From Clostridiales bacterium (GTDB taxonomy: Bacteria > Bacillota > Clostridia > Christensenellales > DTU072): a stretch of 64,000 nucleotides of DNA. This document shows positions 18,535 to 27,256 of the stretch, in pieces; the stretch's first letter is position 1, and the number at the start of each line of letters is the position of its first letter. Below the pieces are notes generated by a model. That model made no database searches. It was not told the DNA's origin and saw only the letters and a list, made by a program, of their open reading frames with translations. A program made the translations under genes and the position numbers. The stretch lies in NCBI GenBank assembly GCA_012800525.1, contig JAAZJD010000038.1, forward strand, positions 1 through 64,000, read 5' to 3'.

Positions 18535-18553
18535 TTGGTTAACTTTAGTATTA

Positions 18554-19810
18554 TTAATCTTGAAACTCGGGAAGAATATCTAGTGTTGCAAAATAATCTT
18601 TTGGTATTTCTGCTCTTCGTATCAACCTATATGAACCATCTTCATTTAGTAGTATTTCAGCACTTCTTAGTTTTCCGTTATAGTTGTACCCCATTGCATG
18701 TCCATGTGCACCAGCATCATGAATGAACAAATAATCACCTCTATCTACTTTAGGAATAACTCTATCTATTGCAAACTTATCACTGTTTTCACAAAGAGAG
18801 CCAACTACATCACATTTATAATTAGGCTCCATGTCTTCTTTTCCTAAAACCGAAATATGATGATATGCTCCATAAATTGCAGGACGCATCAAATGTGCTG
18901 CACATGCATCAACTCCAACATACTCTTTGTGGGTATGTTTAAAATGAATAACTTGTGTAACAAGTCCACCATAGGGAGCTAACATATACCTCCCCAGTTC
19001 AGTGAATATTTTTATATTCTCCATACCTGCTGGAATTAAAATTTCATCATATGCCTTTTTTACTCCATTAGAAATTTTATATATGTCTGCTTTTGGATCT
19101 TCAGGTCTATATGGCACACCAATGCCTCCACTTAAATTTACAAATACAAAATTTGCTCCAGTTTGTTTTTTGATATCTACAATTCTATTAAAAAGCACTT
19201 TTGATAAAGCTGGATAGTATTCATTTCCGATAGTGTTACTTGCTAAAAATGCATGTACACCGAACTCTTTTACACCTTTTTTCATCAAAATCTTTACTGC
19301 CTCATACATTTGTTCAGTTGTAAGTCCATATTTTGCTTCAGCGGGATTGCCCATTATGGATGTGCCTATTTTAAATTCCCCACCCGGATTATATCTAAGG
19401 CTAATTTTTTTTGGAATGCCAGCATGCTCTTCTAAATATTCTATGTGAGTAATATCATCCAAGTTTATTATTACATTTAGTTTTCTTGCCAAAATATATT
19501 CTTTAGCTTCAGTTTCGTTGGATGAAAACATTATTTCATCTCCTGAAAAACCAAGTTTTTCAGCCATTAGCAATTCAGTATATGAAGAACAATCTACTCC
19601 ACACCCTCCCTTTTTTAATAATTTAATAATTTCTGGACTAGGTGTTGCTTTTACGGCAAAATATTCTTTAAAGCCCTTATTCCAACTAAATGCATCTAAC
19701 AACTCGTTCATATTATTGACTATTCCTTTTTGGTCGTATATGTGAAATGGAGTTGGATATGTTTTTGCTATTTCTTTTATTTTTTCTAGTGATACAAATG
19801 GTTTTTTCAT
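18554..19810 (-). CDS. lysA: Diaminopimelate decarboxylase
   Basis: A 418-residue fold-type III PLP enzyme that decarboxylates meso-diaminopimelate to L-lysine, the last step of lysine synthesis. Visible: the PLP lysine in EYFAVKATP (Lys54), CGVDCSSYTELLMAEKLG, the HAFLAS strand, the Gly-rich phosphate-binding LSGGIGVPYRP, ELGRYMLAPYGGLV, the substrate-contacting Cys in GSLCENSDKF, and the C-terminal HDAGAHGHAMGYNYNGKLR with the Tyr of the active site. The sequence matches the clostridial/Bacteroides-type LysA rather than ornithine decarboxylase. Ribosome binding site AGGAG before the ATG. It has its own promoter and terminator and is divergent from pckG; no lysine riboswitch fits in the short leader. 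Confidence 0.92.
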   Translation of the reverse strand: MKKPFVSLEKIKEIAKTYPTPFHIYDQKGIVNNMNELLDAFSWNKGFKEYFAVKATPSPEIIKLLKKGGCGVDCSSYTELLMAEKLGFSGDEIMFSSNETEAKEYILARKLNVIINLDDITHIEYLEEHAGIPKKISLRYNPGGEFKIGTSIMGNPAEAKYGLTTEQMYEAVKILMKKGVKEFGVHAFLASNTIGNEYYPALSKVLFNRIVDIKKQTGANFVFVNLSGGIGVPYRPEDPKADIYKISNGVKKAYDEILIPAGMENIKIFTELGRYMLAPYGGLVTQVIHFKHTHKEYVGVDACAAHLMRPAIYGAYHHISVLGKEDMEPNYKCDVVGSLCENSDKFAIDRVIPKVDRGDYLFIHDAGAHGHAMGYNYNGKLRSAEILLNEDGSYRLIRRAEIPKDYFATLDILPEFQD

Positions 19811-19842
19811 AAATTTCTCCTATCTCTTGAATCTTTTAAGTC

Positions 19843-19871
19843 ATTATATGTATTTAGCTAGCTTTAGTCAA
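19843..19871 (-). promoter_or_regulatory. lysA promoter
   Basis: Minus strand: TTGACT (19866-19871), 17-nt spacer, TATAAT (19843-19848). Predicted leader about 26 nt. Confidence 0.75.
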
Positions 19872-19922
19872 CTTAATGAGCTCATTTCAATATAAAACCC
19901 CTACTTTATCCATCAAATTATA

Positions 19923-19952
19923 TTGTCTTAGATGTGATTAAGGTGCTATAAT
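19923..19952 (+). promoter_or_regulatory. pckG promoter
   Basis: TATAAT at 19947-19952 preceded by TGC (extended -10, TGCTATAAT), with a weak -35 TTGTCT at 19923-19928 (spacer 18). The leader is about 22 nt and carries TAGGAGG. Confidence 0.65.
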
Positions 19953-19980
19953 CTAAATAATAATTTTTAGGAGGAAACCG

Positions 19981-21789
19981 ATGAACATTACTTTTACTGA
20001 TAACAAAGAAATTAAAGATTTTATAGAAAAATATGCAAAAATTATGCAGCCAGATGATATTGTACTTATTGATGGAAGCAAAAAACAAGCAAGGCAATTA
20101 ATTAATGAAGCAGCAAGCACTGGAGAAATCATCAAATTGAATAATAAACTTTTACCTGGATGCTTATATCATAGAACTGCACCAAATGATGTGGCTCGTG
20201 TAGAAGATAGAACATTTATATGTACTGATACGAAAGAAGAAGCCGGTCCATCTAATCACTGGAAAGAACCAAAAGAGGCTTATAAAATGCTTGACAGTAT
20301 TGCTAAAGGAGCTATGAAAGGTAGAACGATGTATGTTATTCCATATTCTATGTGTAAAATTGGGTCACCTTTTGCAAAATATGGAATCGAACTTACAGAT
20401 AGCATTTATGTTGTACTAAATATGATGATAATGACAAGAGTACACACAAAAGTTCTTAAAAAAATTGAAAAAACAGGTGAGTTTGTAAAAGGTATCCATA
20501 GTAAAGTAAAATTAGAGCTTGAAAATCGCTATATTTGTCATTTCCCACAAGATAATCTTATTTACTCTCTAAACAGTGGTTACGGCGGCAATGTTTTACT
20601 TGGCAAAAAGTGTTTTGCCCTAAGAATCGCCTCATATCAAGGCTGGAAAGAAGGTTGGATGGCTGAACATATGTTAATTCTAGGAGTAGAAAAGCCCAAT
20701 GGTGAAGTTAAATATATAACGGGTGCTTTCCCTTCTGCGTGTGGGAAAACAAACTTGGCAATGTTAGTCCCACCAAAGGCATATTCTGACAAAGGATACA
20801 AAGTTTGGACTGTTGGTGATGACATCGCATGGATAAGGAAAGGTAAAGGTGGAAAATTGTATGCAATAAATCCAGAAAATGGCTTTTTTGGAGTTGCACC
20901 TGGTACAAATGAAAAATCTAACCCCAATGCTCTTCATTCAACAAAAACCAATACTATTTTCACAAACGTTGTTTACAATCAAAAAAATAAAACTGTATGG
21001 TGGGAAGGACTAGATAAAAATCCTCCAAAGAATGTTTACGACTGGCTTGGAAATAAATGGTCTCCTGGCATGACAGATAAAGATGGCAAACCAATTAAGG
21101 GAGCTAACCCAAACAGCAGGTTTACAGCCCCTGCTAAGAATTGTCCTGTAATTTCTAGTGAATTTGAAAATCCAAAAGGAGTTCCAATTACTGCGATGTT
21201 ATTTGGTGGACGTAGAGCAAAATCTGCTCCTCTTGTATATGAGGCAAGAGATTGGAAGCACGGAGTATTTATGGGTGTTACCATGGCTTCTGAAACAACA
21301 GCGGCTGCTGCAGGTGCAGTTGGTGTAACACGAAGAGATCCCATGGCAATGTTACCATTTTGCGGATATAATATGGCAGATTATTTCCAACATTGGCTTG
21401 ATATGGGCAAGAAAATAAAAGTAGAAAATAGACCAAAAATTTTCCACGTCAACTGGTTTAGAACTGATGATAATGGCAAATTTATTTGGCCAGGATTTGG
21501 AGACAATATGCGAGTTCTTGACTGGATACTACGTCGCTGTGAAGGAACAGTAGGCGCAGTTGAAACCCCTATTGGCTATATGCCTAACCCTGAAGATATT
21601 AATCTTGAAGGATTAGAAGATTTTACTGTTGATGAATTAAAAACAATTCTTGACTGTGATAAAGAAGTTTGGACAAAAGAAGCTGATGAAATTGAGGCGT
21701 ATTTCAACAAAACTTTCGGTGATACTCTACCTAAAGAGCTTAAAGCTGAGTTAAATAAACTAAAAAAGAATCTCAAAACACGCAAATAA
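19981..21789 (+). CDS. pckG: Phosphoenolpyruvate carboxykinase (GTP)
   Basis: A 602-residue GTP-type PEPCK that interconverts oxaloacetate plus GTP and phosphoenolpyruvate, CO2 and GDP. The length and the motif FPSACGKTNLAM (kinase-1 loop with the reactive Cys of the GTP family), the kinase-2/metal region VGDDIAWIRKG, the substrate region NPENGFFGVAPGT and the guanine-binding WPGFGDNMRVLDW all fit the GTP and not the ATP family. In anaerobes the enzyme often runs toward oxaloacetate to fix CO2; the direction here is inference. Ribosome binding site TAGGAGG just before the ATG. Single-gene unit with its own promoter and terminator, the only plus-strand gene in this neighbourhood. Confidence 0.97.
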   Translation: MNITFTDNKEIKDFIEKYAKIMQPDDIVLIDGSKKQARQLINEAASTGEIIKLNNKLLPGCLYHRTAPNDVARVEDRTFICTDTKEEAGPSNHWKEPKEAYKMLDSIAKGAMKGRTMYVIPYSMCKIGSPFAKYGIELTDSIYVVLNMMIMTRVHTKVLKKIEKTGEFVKGIHSKVKLELENRYICHFPQDNLIYSLNSGYGGNVLLGKKCFALRIASYQGWKEGWMAEHMLILGVEKPNGEVKYITGAFPSACGKTNLAMLVPPKAYSDKGYKVWTVGDDIAWIRKGKGGKLYAINPENGFFGVAPGTNEKSNPNALHSTKTNTIFTNVVYNQKNKTVWWEGLDKNPPKNVYDWLGNKWSPGMTDKDGKPIKGANPNSRFTAPAKNCPVISSEFENPKGVPITAMLFGGRRAKSAPLVYEARDWKHGVFMGVTMASETTAAAAGAVGVTRRDPMAMLPFCGYNMADYFQHWLDMGKKIKVENRPKIFHVNWFRTDDNGKFIWPGFGDNMRVLDWILRRCEGTVGAVETPIGYMPNPEDINLEGLEDFTVDELKTILDCDKEVWTKEADEIEAYFNKTFGDTLPKELKAELNKLKKNLKTRK

Positions 21790-21804
21790 TTAACCTAATA
21801 ATAC

Positions 21805-21836
21805 AACAGGAGCTACATTTTGTAGCTCCTGTTTTT
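21805..21836 (+). terminator. pckG terminator
   Basis: Stem AACAGGAGCTACA / TGTAGCTCCTGTT (13 bp) with a 3-nt loop followed by a T run, 16 bp after the stop. Confidence 0.92.
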
Positions 21837-21850
21837 TGTAATTTCACTTT

Positions 21851-22285
21851 TTATATATTATCGTCGATTGGCCTAATTACTATATTGTCAATCATACTAT
21901 CCTTTTTAGCTTCAACTGGCTTTTTAAAATCAATATAAGGTAAAAAATATGGATTCATATTTGCATTTACTGTTATGTTGGCAATCATACTTCTTAAAAA
22001 GGGATAAAATATTTCACATGCTTCGATTCTCAAAGTGTCTAGATCTGCCATATTTTTTATCTTAAATTCTGCAAGTGATTTTAAGCTTATATCAAAAGGT
22101 GTTGGTGCTTCTAAGGAATTAGATATTTTGACATTTACTAAAACTTTTAAAATATCATTGTTCATATTTATATTAAATTCCAATTTAGGATTAATTACGT
22201 ATTGCTGTTTGTTTTGAGCAATGGTTGCATTTAAAACAAAAGTTGACTCATTAACAACATACCCTTTAAAAAGTAAATTCGACAT
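21851..22285 (-). CDS. SecB-like chaperone family protein
   Basis: A 144-residue cytoplasmic protein without a signal sequence. The C-terminal half carries the SecB fold signature: after a beta region comes EACEIFYPFLRSMIANIT and then MNPYFLPYIDF, which parallels the LFPYARE and PPLNLAPVNF segments of SecB. SecB keeps preproteins unfolded for SecA; SecB-like proteins in Gram-positive bacteria and with toxin-antitoxin pairs have related folds. No toxin or antitoxin gene is next to it. Ribosome binding site AAAGGGGAG. It is the last gene after yitT (37 bp gap), so probably part of the uraA-upp-yitT transcript. The family assignment rests on motif recognition, not a search. Confidence 0.65.
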   Translation of the reverse strand: MSNLLFKGYVVNESTFVLNATIAQNKQQYVINPKLEFNINMNNDILKVLVNVKISNSLEAPTPFDISLKSLAEFKIKNMADLDTLRIEACEIFYPFLRSMIANITVNANMNPYFLPYIDFKKPVEAKKDSMIDNIVIRPIDDNI

Positions 22286-22322
22286 TTTTTCTCCCCTTTA
22301 TATATGATTTCTATAAAATATT

Positions 22323-23363
22323 TTAAGTATATTTATCATTCTTGATGCTAGTTTCATTTCTTTCATGTTTTAATTCAAAATCTCTGCCTTCATCAAACAT
22401 TTGAGCTTGGGATCTAAAACCAAAACCAGAAACTTCGCTGGCTTTATTTATATACATAAAAGCCTCAGGGTCTATTGTTGCAACAATTTTCTTTAACTGA
22501 GAAGCTTGTCTCTTTTTAACAACACAAATTAAGATCATTCTATTGTATTGTGTGTATATACCCTTACCATCTAAAATTGTTCCACCTCTTTTTAATTCTG
22601 CAACTACAGCTTTCCCAATTTCTTCAGCTTTAGAAGTTATTATGTTAAAAACATAACTTGATTCAAGTCCATTAGTAATAATATCAGCAACTTTTGAAGT
22701 TATATAAAGTGTAATAAATGAATAAAATATTGGCAAAGATACAGCTAAAAATATTTCATTTGCATTTTTGCCCTCTATATTTATGATACCAATAATTCCA
22801 GAAAACAATACAATAATACTGTCAAATACAAAAATTTGCCAATTAACATTTATGTTAGGATTTCTTTTATATCCTAATTTGGCAATAATGTCTGTTCCTC
22901 CAAGAGATGAATTGATCATCAACAAAAATCCTAACGAAACACCAGCCAAAATACCACCAACGAGTGCCGCAATAATAACAATTCCGCTATCAATTGCTCC
23001 TTCAAACACAGGGAATTTAATCAATGAAAAGAGTCCCATAAACCCTGAATAAAGCAATACACAAAAAGCAGTATTAAAAGTAAAACGTTTGTTTAATTTA
23101 AAAAAAGATATGATTAGCAATGGTATATTTAACACAAAAACTACTACTGCGGGGTTAAACACACTCTCAGCTAAAGAAACATTATATTGTTTCACTATAT
23201 TATAAACTACTGAAGCAATACCACCAATTCCTCCTGGTGCAAAAGCATTTGGAACAATAAAAACATAAGTTGAAACTGCTCTAATAAAACTTAAAACAAT
23301 AAAAGCAGTATACAAGAGAACATATTTACGTATTTTCTTTTTTAATAAGTTTTTATCTTCCAT
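22323..23363 (-). CDS. YitT family membrane protein
   Basis: A 346-residue integral membrane protein with a cytoplasmic C-terminal domain. The first 235 residues contain about six hydrophobic segments with the family features FIVPNAFAPGGIGGIASVVYN and NSSLGGTDIIAKL, i.e. the duplicated YitT membrane unit. The C-terminus (about residues 245-310, GKGIYTQYNRMILICVVKK ... IDPEAFMYINKASEVSGFGF) is the DUF2179 domain. The molecular role of this family is not settled. Ribosome binding site GAGGT. It lies 53 bp after upp and 37 bp before the SecB-like gene on the same strand. Confidence 0.9.
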   Translation of the reverse strand: MEDKNLLKKKIRKYVLLYTAFIVLSFIRAVSTYVFIVPNAFAPGGIGGIASVVYNIVKQYNVSLAESVFNPAVVVFVLNIPLLIISFFKLNKRFTFNTAFCVLLYSGFMGLFSLIKFPVFEGAIDSGIVIIAALVGGILAGVSLGFLLMINSSLGGTDIIAKLGYKRNPNINVNWQIFVFDSIIVLFSGIIGIINIEGKNANEIFLAVSLPIFYSFITLYITSKVADIITNGLESSYVFNIITSKAEEIGKAVVAELKRGGTILDGKGIYTQYNRMILICVVKKRQASQLKKIVATIDPEAFMYINKASEVSGFGFRSQAQMFDEGRDFELKHERNETSIKNDKYT

Positions 23364-23416
23364 ATCTACCTCAAAATTGCATATTTTAAACTCAGTTTAT
23401 GACTACAACAACATCA

Positions 23417-24058
23417 TTATTTTGTCCCAAACAACCTATCCCCTGCATCCCCCAGTCCAGGTAAAATATATCCCTTTTCATTAAGTTGGCGATCAAGTGC
23501 AGAAACAAAAATTTTAACATCTTTGTGATCTTTAGCAACTGCATCAACTCCCTCTGGAGCGGCAATAATAGACATCAATTTTATTTTTTTGCAGCCATAT
23601 TTTTTCTTAAGTATGTCTATTGTTGCTTTTGCACTGCCACCTGTCGCTAACATCGGATCTAAAACAATACAAATTTTGTCTTTAATATTTTCAGGCAATT
23701 TACAATAGTACTCATTAGGCAATAAACTTTCTTCATCTCTATATATACCTATATGTCCTACTTTGGCTGTTGGAAATAACATATGAACCCCATTTACCAT
23801 GCCTAATCCTGCCCTTAATATTGGTACAATAGCAATGCTATCATCTACAACCACATTTTGCGAGCAAGATTCAAGCGGAGTCTCTACGACAATTTTCTTT
23901 GTTGGAACATCTTTTAACGCTTCATAGGCCATCAAGGCTGTAATTTCTTCAACCAACTCTCTAAAATGCTTTGTATCTGTATTCTTATCTCTTAATAATG
24001 CAATTTTGTGTGATATCAAAGGATGATTAAATATTGTTACATTTTCAAATTTTTGCAT
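23417..24058 (-). CDS. upp: Uracil phosphoribosyltransferase
   Basis: A 213-residue type I phosphoribosyltransferase that makes UMP from uracil and PRPP. The N-terminus ([21 protein letters not shown]), the basic RAGLGM segment and the PRPP loop [14 protein letters not shown] are diagnostic, and the C-terminal [12 protein letters not shown] forms the uracil pocket. Ribosome binding site AAAGGAG. It lies 26 bp after the uracil permease gene, a classic salvage pair. Confidence 0.97.
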   Translation of the reverse strand: MQKFENVTIFNHPLISHKIALLRDKNTDTKHFRELVEEITALMAYEALKDVPTKKIVVETPLESCSQNVVVDDSIAIVPILRAGLGMVNGVHMLFPTAKVGHIGIYRDEESLLPNEYYCKLPENIKDKICIVLDPMLATGGSAKATIDILKKKYGCKKIKLMSIIAAPEGVDAVAKDHKDVKIFVSALDRQLNEKGYILPGLGDAGDRLFGTK

Positions 24059-24084
24059 TTTTACTCCTTTACATTTTGATCTTG

Positions 24085-25614
24085 TTAAGCTTCATCTTCT
24101 GATGATGTAGTAACTTCTTCTAAGTCACTAGACTTACTTGATTCTACACTGCAGTCTTCTAAGATAGAAGCATTTTCTGGATCCTTAGTTTCGTTTTCAT
24201 CAGATTGCAAGTTTATGTATGTATATTGTGCTTTTTCTTCCTCTTTATTAGGCATTACTAAATTCAATATAATTCCGACTAATGTCGCTATAGCTAAAGG
24301 TGAAATTTCTACATCTCCTATTTGCATCTTAAACATTTTTGCAAGGTTATGATTGTCAGAATATTGTGACAATGCATCCCCAACAATGCTCATAGAATTT
24401 AAACCTAATCCCAAAGAAAGAATTATAGATACAATTATCATATTACGACTGTTATTAAAGTCAACTCTAGCTTCAACCATAGCTCTTAAGCCAGATGCTG
24501 AAATCATGCCAAAAAGCACTATTGAAGCCCCTCCAATTACGGCAGCAGGTATGGTGCTTAAGAATGCCCCAAAAACAGAGAAAACCCCAAACACTACAGC
24601 TAAACAAGCAGCATAAAAAAGATTTTTAGGATTATAGTTTTTGGTTATTGCTAAAACTGCGGTATTTTCACCATACGTTGTATTTGGAGGTCCACCAATC
24701 AATCCACTTGCCATCGTTGCTAGCCCATCTCCTAACAACGTTCTATTTAGTCCAGGGTCTACCATAAAATCTTTTTCACAAATTATGCTATTTGCCGATA
24801 TATCACCTAAATGCTCCATAAACGTTACAATAGCCATAGGAGCTATCATTAAAATTGCACTTGCATATTGACTCCCTTTAGCTAACCCAAACCCTTTATA
24901 AAATGAAAGCTCTTTCCCAATATTTTGAAAAATGATTATATTATTTTTTGAAAACACACCTTTATAACTTACAAGTCCTATAGCTGCTGCATAAATATAA
25001 CCTACAATAAAACCAAAAAGAATAGGTATAACTTTTAAAAAGCTGTTTTTCGGTGCAAAAGCATTTACCACAACTATTGTTAATGCTGTAATAATTGCTG
25101 TTGTCCAATGCTTCCATGCGGCCTCACCATATCCTGGTATTATTATGTTGTTATAAAACATTTTTGGAACTAAAATCATACCTATAAGTATAATAACTGG
25201 ACCAACTACTTCTGCGGGAAACAACTTCCTTATTTTTTGAACCCCTATAAATTTTATTAGAAATGACAGGATAACATATATCAATCCTGCCACTAAAATA
25301 CCAACCACTGCAGTTGACATTGCCGCTTGCCATTCAGGTGAATACATCTCTGTTGGACCAACGATAGCTATTAAAGCTGGCAAAAAAGCAAAAGAACTTC
25401 CCAAAAAAACAGGAACTTTCTTTTGTGTTACAAAATAAAAAATTATAGTTCCGATACCTGCACCGATTAAAGCCATTGAAATGCTCATATTTGAAATTAT
25501 AGGTACAACAATAGTTGCACCTAACATTGCAAACATATGCTGAAAAGCTAAAATCCCATTTTTAACTTGACTTTTATACTTAAAATTTTTAAAAATATCC
25601 TTTTTTATTTTCAT
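24085..25614 (-). CDS. uraA: Uracil permease (NCS2 family)
   Basis: A 509-residue nucleobase:cation symporter of the UraA/PyrP type, with about 14 hydrophobic segments. The opening [18 protein letters not shown], the conserved [10 protein letters not shown] (substrate-binding Glu and cation site) and the [18 protein letters not shown] loop are typical. The C-terminal 50 residues are an acidic Ser/Glu-rich cytoplasmic tail that is longer than usual. The frame opens six codons earlier at a GTG, but that codon lies inside the CTAGGAGGG ribosome binding site, so the ATG at 25614 is the start. Uracil import for Upp, encoded next. Confidence 0.94.
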   Translation of the reverse strand: MKIKKDIFKNFKYKSQVKNGILAFQHMFAMLGATIVVPIISNMSISMALIGAGIGTIIFYFVTQKKVPVFLGSSFAFLPALIAIVGPTEMYSPEWQAAMSTAVVGILVAGLIYVILSFLIKFIGVQKIRKLFPAEVVGPVIILIGMILVPKMFYNNIIIPGYGEAAWKHWTTAIITALTIVVVNAFAPKNSFLKVIPILFGFIVGYIYAAAIGLVSYKGVFSKNNIIIFQNIGKELSFYKGFGLAKGSQYASAILMIAPMAIVTFMEHLGDISANSIICEKDFMVDPGLNRTLLGDGLATMASGLIGGPPNTTYGENTAVLAITKNYNPKNLFYAACLAVVFGVFSVFGAFLSTIPAAVIGGASIVLFGMISASGLRAMVEARVDFNNSRNMIIVSIILSLGLGLNSMSIVGDALSQYSDNHNLAKMFKMQIGDVEISPLAIATLVGIILNLVMPNKEEEKAQYTYINLQSDENETKDPENASILEDCSVESSKSSDLEEVTTSSEDEA

Positions 25615-25649
25615 TAGATTCCCTCCTAGCACCTAATATCTTAACTAGA

Positions 25650-25678
25650 ATTGTAACATTATATGGACAGTGTGACAA
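25650..25678 (-). promoter_or_regulatory. uraA-upp promoter
   Basis: Minus strand: TTGTCA (25673-25678), 17-nt spacer, TACAAT (25650-25655). The predicted leader of about 30 nt is too short for a PyrR-type attenuator. Confidence 0.6.
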
Positions 25679-25719
25679 TATGATTTTTCTATAAAAATAT
25701 ATTTTATTAGGGTTTATGC

Positions 25720-27198
25720 TCAGTAAGCATACACCTTAACGGTCCTAAAAACTGGATCTGATCGCGACTGCAATATGGCTATCCTAATTTCACTAGTTTT
25801 AGGTAAATTCTCCGAAAATCTCACTATCCGAAGTGATCCAATGTTGCCACATGTTGCTACCAATAACCAACTATCTTTTGATTTAAAGTAAACGTTAAAC
25901 TTTTCAATCCTTTGACCCTCTAAAATGTCTTCTCTTAAATGTATTTCCTGTATACTCTTTTCATCATTAAATTTTAGATTTAACAAATATTCACCTTCTA
26001 AAAAAGAGACTCCTTTGTTATCAAACGATGAAATAATTTCACTCAATATCTCTCGACTTTTTATTGTATTTCCTATGCTTGCTACATATGCAACTTCATT
26101 TTTTTCATCCCAATTAATTAATTTTCCAAAAGCTTCTAACACACGTTGATCCGCCTTTGCAATATTTCCTTTTTTATTTAAAGGTACATTTAACAATAAA
26201 GAGGCATTTTTCCCAACTGAATTATAGTAAATTTGCTCTAGTTCATAAACATTTTTCGGTTTTTGATACCAATGATAAAACCAACCTTTTCTTATACTTA
26301 CATCCATTTCTGAAGGATACCAAACAAGAGAATCATAATGCTTTAAAACATCTCTACTCCCTAAATCCTCAGAAGTCAAATTTAAAGGTTCCACAATAAT
26401 ATTATTTGATTGTAAGCATTTACTAAAATTTGATAACTGTTCTGGCACTACTAACCATTCATCTTTTCTACCTTGTCCTTTTTCATTGCCTATCCATCGA
26501 ACATCAGGACCCATAATTGCAATGACAGCATTAGGTTGATTTTCTCGAATTAAACTATAATATGCCTCAAAATCATATTCAAAATTTTCGCTTTTTTTAT
26601 CTTTTGCCCCATCTAACCAGACTTCAAATATAGGGCCATATTGAGTCGTAAGCTCATGTAATTGCTCTAAATATAAGATATTGTATTTATTTGTTCCATA
26701 TTCTTTTGCACTTCTATCCCATGGAGATAAATATATACCAAAATGCATATTTTTTTTCTTGCAGGCCTCCGCCAACTCTTTCACTATATCCCCTTTGCCA
26801 TTTTTATATTTAGATTTTTTTATGCTATGATTTGTTGTTTGGGTTTGCCACAAACAAAAACCATCGTGATGTTTAGCCGTTAAGATAATTCCTTGACTGC
26901 CGCTTTTTTTTAATATCTCCACAATGCTCTCTGCATCAAAAGTTTTTAACTTAAATTGAGTTGGCTTTTCTTTTCCCGTTCCCCATTCCTTACCAGTATA
27001 GGTATTCATCCCAAAATGTATAAAGTTGTAATATTTAATATCATTATAAATTTGTTGTTGTGAGTTTGGACGTATAGAAATAAGTCTTTCTACTTCAATA
27101 CCATATTTATCAACTCCATTATTATCTTTATAGGCTAAATAAAAATCTTTTTCTTTTTTTTCTTCTAACACTTTATCAAATATATTATTTTTATACAT
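25720..27198 (-). CDS. Alpha-L-fucosidase (GH29), cytoplasmic
   Basis: A 492-residue glycoside hydrolase of family GH29 that releases alpha-L-fucose from glycans. The barrel motifs are visible: YNFIHFGMNTYTGKEWGTG, LTAKHHDGFCLWQTQTTNHS and the nucleophile region FEVWLDGAKD (Asp of WLDGA). The last 110 residues look like a beta-sandwich accessory domain. There is no signal peptide, so it probably acts on imported oligosaccharides. The upstream sequence is very G-rich (GGGGGGT) and serves as the ribosome binding site. The stop is TGA, inside a small hairpin with arms TATGCT / AGCATA. No fucose catabolic or transport gene is adjacent. Confidence 0.9.
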   Translation of the reverse strand: MYKNNIFDKVLEEKKEKDFYLAYKDNNGVDKYGIEVERLISIRPNSQQQIYNDIKYYNFIHFGMNTYTGKEWGTGKEKPTQFKLKTFDAESIVEILKKSGSQGIILTAKHHDGFCLWQTQTTNHSIKKSKYKNGKGDIVKELAEACKKKNMHFGIYLSPWDRSAKEYGTNKYNILYLEQLHELTTQYGPIFEVWLDGAKDKKSENFEYDFEAYYSLIRENQPNAVIAIMGPDVRWIGNEKGQGRKDEWLVVPEQLSNFSKCLQSNNIIVEPLNLTSEDLGSRDVLKHYDSLVWYPSEMDVSIRKGWFYHWYQKPKNVYELEQIYYNSVGKNASLLLNVPLNKKGNIAKADQRVLEAFGKLINWDEKNEVAYVASIGNTIKSREILSEIISSFDNKGVSFLEGEYLLNLKFNDEKSIQEIHLREDILEGQRIEKFNVYFKSKDSWLLVATCGNIGSLRIVRFSENLPKTSEIRIAILQSRSDPVFRTVKVYAY

Positions 27199-27256
27199 TT
27201 ATTTACCCCCCCATCCTTATTGTTTAAAGCCACACAAAAAGTCAACACTGCTTTCA

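Noticed and set aside
19811-19842. Lysine riboswitch before lysA
   Set aside because: The promoter is about 30 bp from the start codon, so there is no space for an aptamer.
25615-25719. PyrR attenuator or uracil-sensing leader before uraA
   Set aside because: The predicted leader is only about 30 nt and no antiterminator/terminator pair is visible.
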